Shown here: piece by piece, positions 55,578-61,978 of the stretch
How positions within the stretch are numbered: the stretch's first letter is position 1
Layout of the letters: each line of letters begins with the position of its first letter
Assembly (NCBI GenBank): GCA_964521405.1
Contig: CAZFRR010000085.1
Location: 50,816 to 114,815, forward strand
Source of the DNA: SG8-41 sp964521405
GTDB taxonomy: Bacteria; Pseudomonadota; Gammaproteobacteria; Burkholderiales; SG8-41
Length of the DNA stretch: 64,000 nt
Direction: 5' to 3'
Program-made: the position numbers and the translations under genes
Notes under the pieces: model-generated
Told to the model about the DNA's origin: nothing
Databases searched by the model: none
What the model saw: only the letters and a program-made list of their open reading frames with translations

Positions 55578-56375
55578 ATGCTCATCCACCCGCAATTCGA
55601 CCCCATCGCGCTCCAGCTCGGCCCCCTGGCGGTGCGCTGGTACGGTTTGATGTACCTCGTCGGCTTCGCGCTGATCTGGGCCGCGGGCCGCTACCGCATC
55701 GCGCGCCCGCCCGTGGGCCCGTGGGCGGCGAAGGACCTGGACGACGTGTTGTTCTACGGGATACTGGGCACCATTCTTGGCGGACGTCTCGGTTACGTGC
55801 TGTTCTACAAGTTCTCCGATTATGTTGCCGAGCCGTGGCGCATCTTCTACGTCTGGGAAGGCGGCATGTCGTTTCACGGCGGCATGCTGGGCGTGATCCT
55901 CGCCCTGGCATGGTTTGCGAGGAGCCGCCGCCAGGACTGGCTCGCGGTGACGGATTTCATCGCGCCACTCGTGCCGCTGGGGCTTGCCGCGGGGCGGCTC
56001 GGCAACTTCATCAACGCGGAACTGTGGGGCCGTCCCGCTGCGGTGCCGTGGGCGGTGGTGTTTCCGAACGTGGACGGCATGCCGCGCCACCCCTCGCAGC
56101 TCTACGAGTTCGCGCTGGAGGGCGTGCTGCTATTTGCGTTGCTGTGGTGGTTTTCGTCGCGGTCCCGCCCGCGTGGCGCGGTGTCGGGGGCGTTCCTGCT
56201 GGGCTACGGCGTGCTGCGCTTCGGCGTGGAGTACACGCGCGAGCCCGACCGCTTTCTCGGGCTGCTCACGCTGGGGTTTTCGATGGGACAGTGGCTGTCG
56301 GTGCCGATGATCGTCGCCGGAGCGGCGATGATGGCCTGGGCGTATCAGCCCAAAGGCGTGAATCGTGATTCGTGA
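55578..56375 (+). CDS. lgt: Prolipoprotein diacylglyceryl transferase
   Basis: Lgt moves a diacylglyceryl group from phosphatidylglycerol to the lipobox cysteine of prolipoproteins, in the inner membrane. The 265-aa protein has several membrane helices, the HPQFDPIALQLGPLAVRWYG start, the GGRLGYVLFY motif, and the catalytic signature GRLGNFINAELWGRP. The last five residues (VNRDS) and the stop are written by a heptamer repeat (56358-56385), so the C-terminus differs from relatives. Confidence 0.95.
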   Translation: MLIHPQFDPIALQLGPLAVRWYGLMYLVGFALIWAAGRYRIARPPVGPWAAKDLDDVLFYGILGTILGGRLGYVLFYKFSDYVAEPWRIFYVWEGGMSFHGGMLGVILALAWFARSRRQDWLAVTDFIAPLVPLGLAAGRLGNFINAELWGRPAAVPWAVVFPNVDGMPRHPSQLYEFALEGVLLFALLWWFSSRSRPRGAVSGAFLLGYGVLRFGVEYTREPDRFLGLLTLGFSMGQWLSVPMIVAGAAMMAWAYQPKGVNRDS

Positions 56376-56430
56376 ATCGTGATTCGACCCTGCCGGTAAT
56401 TTGTAACTTGGCTCAAGATTCGCGACTCAC
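56358..56430. repeat. Mirrored heptamer repeat (site E), holding two stop codons
   Basis: Left: GTGAATC, GTGATTC, GTGAATC, GTGATTC (56358-56385). Right: GATTCGC, GACTCAC, then G (56417-56431), with 13 of 15 matches to the mirrored left word. The lgt stop is in the left arm and the stop of the convergent sapC gene is in the right arm (56427-56429). Confidence 0.8.
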
Positions 56431-57185
56431 GCTCTTGAGGCTTCAACGAGCTTCGCAGCCGCGGCGTGGCGGTCGAGCAGCCGCCCGAAGTTCGAGAGCG
56501 AGATGAGGTGGGCGTAGACGCGCGCCAGTATGCCCTTCTGCGTCAGCTCCTTCAGTTTTTCAGGCGCCAGCGCGGCGAGTTTCTCCTCGGACACGCGGTA
56601 CATGCCGGTCAGGGCCAGCGGTGCGCCCTGGTTGGGAACCGCCTGCATGGTGAAAGTCTCCAGCAGGCCGAGTCCGGCGAGGATGCGCGACATCTCCTCG
56701 CTGCGCACCAGGTCGGATTCGTATTCGAACAGCAGCTTGCGGCGCTCTTCCCACACTGGCAGCGGCTCGCCCTGGGCGTCGTGGAGGGCCTCGCCCTTGT
56801 CGTGGATCGCGCGCTTCTCCACGCAGGCGACGCGTTCCGGCTGCTCCCGCCCGTCCACCGTCACCCGCGTCATGCAGAACGGGTAGCGCCGCACGTAGGC
56901 GGGCAGGTAGACACCGGCATCCCACCCGTCTTCCGCCGTCACGAACAGGTTCTGCTGGTTCTCCATCCCCAGCACCGCCATCGCGATGAAATTCTGATTG
57001 CCGTCGCTCGTGACGAAGGCAATAGGGTAATCGCGGCACGCCACCGCGAACTCGGAGTAGGAGAGCGGTAGCGCGGTCAGCCTGCGAAACACGACCGGAA
57101 GCTTCCGCGCCACCGGCAGCAGCACGCGGTGCTGCTTGGTGAGCGGAACGATTTCCTGGTAACCGTAGGGCGGCTTGATCTCCAT
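56427..57185 (-). CDS. SapC-family protein
   Basis: The 252-aa protein belongs to the SapC family (PF07277), named after S-layer secretion loci but widespread in bacteria without S-layers. It has the family features RYPFCMTRV and ALTGMYRVSEEKLAAL, a central charged segment and no signal peptide or membrane helix. Function is not established. Start ATG 57185 (MEIKPPYGYQEI). It is convergent with lgt; both stops are in a repeat. Confidence 0.8.
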   Translation of the reverse strand: MEIKPPYGYQEIVPLTKQHRVLLPVARKLPVVFRRLTALPLSYSEFAVACRDYPIAFVTSDGNQNFIAMAVLGMENQQNLFVTAEDGWDAGVYLPAYVRRYPFCMTRVTVDGREQPERVACVEKRAIHDKGEALHDAQGEPLPVWEERRKLLFEYESDLVRSEEMSRILAGLGLLETFTMQAVPNQGAPLALTGMYRVSEEKLAALAPEKLKELTQKGILARVYAHLISLSNFGRLLDRHAAAAKLVEASRA

Positions 57186-57259
57186 AGGGCGGAGCGACCC
57201 CGGAATGTCCAACAGAATCAAATTATAGCGCTGTGGGGAGCTTCGGGCGGGGGCCCGAA

Positions 57260-57289
57260 TTGTCGCGCTGCCATGAGCCGTTGTAGAAT
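57260..57289 (+). promoter_or_regulatory. Promoter of tRNA-Ala
   Basis: -35 TTGTCG (57260-57265), an 18-bp spacer and -10 TAGAAT (57284-57289), followed by the GC-rich CCCGCCC. This fits a strong, growth-controlled tRNA promoter 22 bp before the mature 5' end. Confidence 0.6.
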
Positions 57290-57311
57290 CCCGCCCTCAC
57301 CGCAAAGCCGT

Positions 57312-57387
<76 letters not shown>

Positions 57388-57394
57388 TTTTTCC

Positions 57395-57421
57395 GGGCCA
57401 GAGCTGCAGCTGGCCTTTTTT
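57395..57421 (+). terminator. Terminator of tRNA-Ala
   Basis: GGCCAG-AGCTGCAG-CTGGCC forms a perfect stem (with inner AGCT/AGCT), followed by six T (57416-57421). It lies 8 bp after the tRNA. Confidence 0.85.
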
Positions 57422-57493
57422 ATTGCCGGATTCCGGCGCCGGTTGCACCGGGGCTTCTGGCAGAATAGCGGCTCCACTTCCCGGGACCACGCC

Positions 57494-58120
57494 ATGTTCA
57501 GCAAATTGATGCCGCGCGAAGGCCGGTTCTTCGACCTCTTCAACGCCCACGCCGCGCTGATCGTCGAAGGCAGCCACGCGCTCGCACAGCTCTTCGCCAA
57601 TTTCGAGACCTCCGCTGTTTACGCGGAGCGCATAGACGTGGCCGAGCGCAATGCCGACAAGATCACGCACGAGACCATCACGCTGCTCCACAAGACGTTC
57701 ATCACCCCGCTCGACCGCGACCAGATCCACCAGCTCATCACCAACATGGATGATGTCCTCGACCTCATCCAGGACGTGGCCGAGACGATCGTGATCTACG
57801 ATATCCGCCGCGTCGGCGCCGAGGCGCAACAGCTCGCGCAGATCTGCCAGATGACCTGCGATCGCGTGAAGACGGCCGTCGGCCTGCTCGCCAACCTGCG
57901 CCACCCCGAGGCGATTCTCAAGACCTGCGAGGAAATCGACCGGCTGGAGTCGGACGCCGACCGGGTCATGCGCTCGGCCATGTCGCGGCTGTTCCGCGAG
58001 GAGTCCGACGTGAAGCAATTGATCAAGCTGCGTTCGATCTACGAGCTGCTCGAGCTGATTACCGACCGCTGCGAGGATGTCGCGAACATCATCGAAGGCA
58101 TCGTGCTGGAGCATTCGTAG
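57494..58120 (+). CDS. DUF47-family phosphate transport regulator
   Basis: The 208-aa, all-helical protein is a PhoU-like DUF47 (YkaA) member that usually partners a Pit transporter. It has the family start LMPREGRFFDLFNAHA, and long amphipathic helices, with DQIHQLITNMDDVLDLIQD and EEIDRLESDADRVMR carrying the acidic motifs ExxxD that bind metal clusters in PhoU. It lies 11 bp before pit, so it likely regulates phosphate uptake by Pit. Confidence 0.92.
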   Translation: MFSKLMPREGRFFDLFNAHAALIVEGSHALAQLFANFETSAVYAERIDVAERNADKITHETITLLHKTFITPLDRDQIHQLITNMDDVLDLIQDVAETIVIYDIRRVGAEAQQLAQICQMTCDRVKTAVGLLANLRHPEAILKTCEEIDRLESDADRVMRSAMSRLFREESDVKQLIKLRSIYELLELITDRCEDVANIIEGIVLEHS

Positions 58121-58131
58121 GATCCGCCCCA

Positions 58132-59139
58132 GTGGAGCCCGTCCAGATCAGCCTGGCCGTCGTCGTCGTGCTCGTGCTGGTCGCGCTTGCCTTCGATTTC
58201 ATGAACGGGTTTCACGACGCCGCGAATTCCATCGCGACCGTCGTTTCGACCCGGGTGTTGAAGCCGCACCAGGCGGTACTGATGGCCGCTTTCTTCAATT
58301 TCGCGGCGTTGTTCGTATTTCATCTCAGCGTGGCCGCCACGGTGGGCAAGGGCATCGTCGATCCCGTCATCGTGGACCACTATGTCGTGTTCGGCGCCCT
58401 CATCAGCGCCATCGCCTGGAACGTGATCACGTGGTGGTTCGGGATCCCGTCCTCCTCCTCGCACGCGCTGATCGGCGGGCTCGTCGGCGCGGCGGTCGCC
58501 AAGGCCGGCACGGGCTACCTCGTTGCCGCGGGGCTGGTGAAGACGCTGGCATTCATCTTCATCTCGCCGCTGCTCGGCATGCTCTTCGGTGCGCTGCTGA
58601 TGCTCGGGGTGTCCTGGCTGTTCTTCCGCTCGACGCCGGCCCGGGTGGACCGATGGTTCCGCCGGTTGCAGCTCGTCTCCGCCTCGCTCTACTCGCTCGG
58701 CCACGGCGGCAACGACGCGCAGAAGACCATCGGCATCATCTGGCTGCTGCTGATCTCCGCCGGGTATCTCGGCGCCAAGGACCCGGTGCCGATGTGGGTG
58801 GTGATTGCCTGCTACGTCATGATCGCCATGGGCACCGCCTTCGGCGGCTGGCGGATCGTCAAGACCATGGGACAGAAAATCACGAAGTTGAAACCGGTCG
58901 GCGGCTGCTGCGCCGAGACCGGCGGCGCGATCATGTTGTTCTTCGCCACCGGGTTCGGCATACCGGTTTCAACCACCCACACCATTACCGGGGCGATCAT
59001 CGGCGTGGGCTCGGTCAACACGATGTCCGCCGTGCGCTGGGGCGTCGCCGGCAACATCGTGCTCGCCTGGGTGCTCACCATCCCGTGCACGGCGTTCATG
59101 GCGGCGGTAGCGTGGTGGCTGGCAACGCATTTCCTGTGA
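58132..59139 (+). CDS. pit: Low-affinity inorganic phosphate transporter (Pit)
   Basis: A PiT-family transporter for inorganic phosphate with cation symport. The 335-aa protein begins at GTG 58132 and has about ten membrane helices with the two PiT signatures: FMNGFHDAANSIATVVSTR and LGHGGNDAQKTIGIIWLLL, and later GFGIPVSTTHTITGAIIG. It shares the transcript with the DUF47 gene. Confidence 0.95.
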   Translation: MEPVQISLAVVVVLVLVALAFDFMNGFHDAANSIATVVSTRVLKPHQAVLMAAFFNFAALFVFHLSVAATVGKGIVDPVIVDHYVVFGALISAIAWNVITWWFGIPSSSSHALIGGLVGAAVAKAGTGYLVAAGLVKTLAFIFISPLLGMLFGALLMLGVSWLFFRSTPARVDRWFRRLQLVSASLYSLGHGGNDAQKTIGIIWLLLISAGYLGAKDPVPMWVVIACYVMIAMGTAFGGWRIVKTMGQKITKLKPVGGCCAETGGAIMLFFATGFGIPVSTTHTITGAIIGVGSVNTMSAVRWGVAGNIVLAWVLTIPCTAFMAAVAWWLATHFL

Positions 59140-59152
59140 GCGCGGAGCGGCG

Positions 59153-60349
59153 ATGATGCGAACGGGTCCGGCCGCCGCTGCGGGAGTCGCCGAGCACCGG
59201 CGCCTGCTCGCTGACAGCGTGGCGGATTTCACCGCGCGCGGCACCGATATCGCGCGGGTGCGGCGGCTCCGCGGCACAAGCGCCGAGTACGACCGCGCCG
59301 TGTGGAAAAAGATGGCGGAGCTGGGCTGGCTCGGCATCCTGGTGCCGGAGAGCCACGGCGGGCTCGGGCTGGGACTCGCCGAGATGGCGATCGTCGCGCG
59401 CGGGCTCGCGCGCGCGCTGGTTCCCGAGCCGCTGACCGCCACGGCGGTGCTGGCGGCAACCGCGCTCGCCGCGGGCGAGAACGAGGCGCTGAAGCGTGAC
59501 GAGCTGCCGCGGCTCGTATCCGGCGAGACGCTGCCCGCGCTGGCCTGGCAGGAAGCCGCGGGCGCGCTCGACGCCGCCGCTAGCCGCATTCGCGCCGAGC
59601 CGTTCGAGGGCGGCTACAAGCTCTCCGGGGTCAAGCGCTTCATTCCGGGCGCGGCACAGGCCGACGCTTTCCTGGTCACCGCGAAGGCCGGAAACGGCAT
59701 CGTGTTGCTGTGGCTGCCGCGCGATGCGCCGGGCGCGCAACTGGAGCTCGAACCCCTCGCGGACGGGCGCAGCTTCGGCACGCTCAAGCTGCAGGACGTG
59801 CTGGTGCCCAAAGGCCGCGTGGTGGCGGCCGGCGCCGCGGCGACGGAGGCGCTCGCCCGCGCGTTCGACCATGGCAGCGTGATCGCGGGCGCCGAGCTCG
59901 CGGGCGTGATGGATCGCGCGCTCGAAATGACCCTCGACTATCTCAAGACGCGCGTGCAGTTCGGCAAACCGATCGGGGCGTTCCAGGCGCTGCAGCACCG
60001 CGCGGTGGATCTCCACATTCACAAGGAGCTTGCCGGCGCGGTGCTCGATGAAGGGCTGGCGCTCCTCGACCGCGGGCCCGACGCGGCCACCCGCGCCGCG
60101 GCGGCCAGCCGCGTGAAAGCGCGTTGCGCCGATGCCGCGCTGAAAATCACCCGCGAGACGATACAGCTCCACGGCGCGATCGGCTTCACCGACGACTACG
60201 ACGCCGGACTCTATCTCAAGCGCGCGCTGACGCTGGCGGCGTGGCTCGGCCACCCGGTGTGGCACCGCCGCCGCTACGCCAGCCTTGCGGCCGGCGCGAA
60301 GGGGGAAGGGAGAAGGGGGAAGGGAGAACTCCAGATGGGCGCCTCGTGA
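59153..60349 (+). CDS. Acyl-CoA dehydrogenase family protein (subunit-like)
   Basis: A 398-aa acyl-CoA dehydrogenase-fold protein: FAD/CoA regions GWLGILVPESHGGLGLGLAE, VQFGKPIGAFQALQH and QLHGAIGFTDDYD are present. The typical catalytic glutamate loop (YEGT) is missing, so it may be the partner subunit of the next gene. Its last codons (KGEGRRGKGELQMGAS) are written by heptamer units GAAGGGG/GAAGGGA (60298-60328). It overlaps the next gene at GTGA. Confidence 0.88.
   Translation: MMRTGPAAAAGVAEHRRLLADSVADFTARGTDIARVRRLRGTSAEYDRAVWKKMAELGWLGILVPESHGGLGLGLAEMAIVARGLARALVPEPLTATAVLAATALAAGENEALKRDELPRLVSGETLPALAWQEAAGALDAAASRIRAEPFEGGYKLSGVKRFIPGAAQADAFLVTAKAGNGIVLLWLPRDAPGAQLELEPLADGRSFGTLKLQDVLVPKGRVVAAGAAATEALARAFDHGSVIAGAELAGVMDRALEMTLDYLKTRVQFGKPIGAFQALQHRAVDLHIHKELAGAVLDEGLALLDRGPDAATRAAAASRVKARCADAALKITRETIQLHGAIGFTDDYDAGLYLKRALTLAAWLGHPVWHRRRYASLAAGAKGEGRRGKGELQMGAS
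60298..60328. repeat. Single-arm heptamer repeat (site H) inside a coding tail
   Basis: GAAGGGG, GAAGGGA, GAAGGGG, GAAGGGA (60298-60325), followed by GAACTCC, sit in frame in the last 17 codons of the first acyl-CoA dehydrogenase. There is no mirrored arm. Confidence 0.7.
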
Positions 60350-61494
60350 CCGAATGGAATGCAATGCCGGAGGAGGAGTTCCGCCGGGAAGTGCGCGCCT
60401 TCGTCGAGGCCGAGTACCCGCCGCACCTGCGCTACATCCTGCATCGCGCGCGCTGGCGCGAGATGAAGGACTGGTGGCGCAAGCTTTGCGAGAAGGGCTG
60501 GATCGCGCCCAACTGGCCGCGCGAATGGGGCGGCATGGCGCTCGAGGCCGGCAAGATGGTGATCTACATCGAGGAGCTGGAGCGCCACGGCGTCGCGCGC
60601 GCGCCGGACCAGGGCATCACGCAGGTGGGCCCCCTCATCATGCGCTTCGGCACCGCAGCCCAGAAGAACCACTACCTGCCGCGCACCCGCTCCGGCGAGC
60701 ACATCTGGTGCCAGGGCTATTCCGAGCCGAACGCCGGCTCCGATCTCGCGAGCCTGCAGACCGCGGCGGTGATCGAAGGCGACCATTTCGTCATCAATGG
60801 CCAGAAGATCTGGACCTCGCTTGCCGACGACGCGACCCACATCTACCTGCTGGTGCGCACCGACAAGCAGGCGAAGAAGCAGCAGGGCATCAGTTTCCTG
60901 CTGGTGGACTTGAAGACGCCGGGCATCACGCTGCGTCCCATTCGCAACCTCGCCGGCCACGAAGAATTCTGCCAGGTGTTCTTCGACAATGCGCGTGTGC
61001 CGCGCGACACGCTCGTTGGCGAACTGAACGACGGCTGGACCGTGGCGAAGGCGCTGCTCGGCTTCGAGCGCCTTGGCCTCGGCAGCCCGCGCCGCCCGCA
61101 GTATGCGTTGAACCGCCTGGAAATGGTCGCGCGGGCGAAGGGCCTGCTGGACGATACCGGATTCGTCGACCGTTTCATCGCGTTGAAGCTCGACATCGAG
61201 GACGGCGCGGCGCTCTACGGCCGTTTCGTCGAGCAGGTGAAGCGCGGCGAGCCGCTCGGGCCGGACGTTTCCATGCTGAAGATCTGGACCATGGAAACCT
61301 GGCAGCGCCTGACCGAGCTCCTGATCGAAGCCGGCGCCGAGCAGGGCGTCATCGCCGGCGTGCAGGACGTCGCCGGAGTGGAAGCCGATTTCCTCAACCC
61401 GTTCTACTACTCGCGCCCCGCCACCATCTACGGCGGCTCGAGCGAGATCCAGCGCAACATCCTCGCCAAGTACGTGCTGAAGCTTCCATCCTGA
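60346..61494 (+). CDS. Acyl-CoA dehydrogenase
   Basis: A 382-aa acyl-CoA dehydrogenase: CQGYSEPNAGSDLASLQT (flavin/substrate loop), NGQKIWTSLADDA, and the C-terminal ATIYGGSSEIQRNILAK. The usual Glu of YEGT is Gly here (YGGS); a Glu in LLGFERLGLG could be the base, as in branched-substrate enzymes. Start at GTG 60346 overlaps the first dehydrogenase; ATG 60364 is the alternative. Paired genes of this kind often form mixed tetramers. Confidence 0.9.
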   Translation: MTEWNAMPEEEFRREVRAFVEAEYPPHLRYILHRARWREMKDWWRKLCEKGWIAPNWPREWGGMALEAGKMVIYIEELERHGVARAPDQGITQVGPLIMRFGTAAQKNHYLPRTRSGEHIWCQGYSEPNAGSDLASLQTAAVIEGDHFVINGQKIWTSLADDATHIYLLVRTDKQAKKQQGISFLLVDLKTPGITLRPIRNLAGHEEFCQVFFDNARVPRDTLVGELNDGWTVAKALLGFERLGLGSPRRPQYALNRLEMVARAKGLLDDTGFVDRFIALKLDIEDGAALYGRFVEQVKRGEPLGPDVSMLKIWTMETWQRLTELLIEAGAEQGVIAGVQDVAGVEADFLNPFYYSRPATIYGGSSEIQRNILAKYVLKLPS

Positions 61495-61508
61495 TGGAGA
61501 GACAACAC

Positions 61509-61889
61509 ATGGCCCGGCAAATTATCCACACCGACAGCGCGCCGCAAGCGATCGGCACCTACTCGCAGGCGGTGCGCTGCGGCGCCACGGTCTACATGGC
61601 CGGGCAAATCGGGCTCGACCCGGCGACGATGGCAATGGTCGCCGGCGTCGGGCCGCAGATTCACCGCGTGTTCCAGAACCTGCAGGCGGTGGCGCGGGCG
61701 GCAGGCGGCGAACTCAAGGACGCGGTCAAGCTTACGGTCTATCTCACCGATCTCGGCAACTTCGCGCTGGTGAACGAGACCATGGCGGTTTACTTCAAGC
61801 CGCCCTACCCCGCGCGCGCCGCGGTCGGCGTCGCCAGCTTGCCGCGCGGCGCGCTGGTGGAGATCGACGCCATCCTGCATCTCGAGTGA
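61509..61889 (+). CDS. ridA: RidA-family enamine/imine deaminase
   Basis: RidA removes reactive enamine/imine intermediates from PLP enzymes such as threonine dehydratase. The 126-aa protein has the start IIHTDSAPQAIGTYSQAVR, the RidA arginine in YPARAAVGVASLPRGALVEIDAI (shown in part) and the usual trimer core. The stop codon TGA is part of the first heptamer unit (GTGAGGC) of the repeat that follows. Confidence 0.93.
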   Translation: MARQIIHTDSAPQAIGTYSQAVRCGATVYMAGQIGLDPATMAMVAGVGPQIHRVFQNLQAVARAAGGELKDAVKLTVYLTDLGNFALVNETMAVYFKPPYPARAAVGVASLPRGALVEIDAILHLE

Positions 61890-61978
61890 GGCGTGAGGCG
61901 TGAGGAGTGAGGAGTAAGGAGTGAAAAGCGCAAAGCGGCGCGAGCCTGCCGCCTCCCGCCTCCCGCCTCACCCCTCAC
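61886..61978. repeat. Mirrored heptamer repeat (site F), ridA/recG junction
   Basis: Left: GTGAGGC, GTGAGGC, GTGAGGA, GTGAGGA, GTAAGGA, GTGAAAA (61886-61927). Right: GCCTGCC, GCCTCCC, GCCTCCC, GCCTCAC, CCCTCAC (61944-61978). The left arm holds the ridA stop (61887-61889) and the only likely recG start (GTG 61921). The right arm is read as the recG N-terminus. Confidence 0.85.

Noticed and set aside
56427..57185. S-layer secretion locus around the SapC-family gene
   Set aside because: No S-layer protein or type I secretion genes lie nearby; the family name alone does not support that role.
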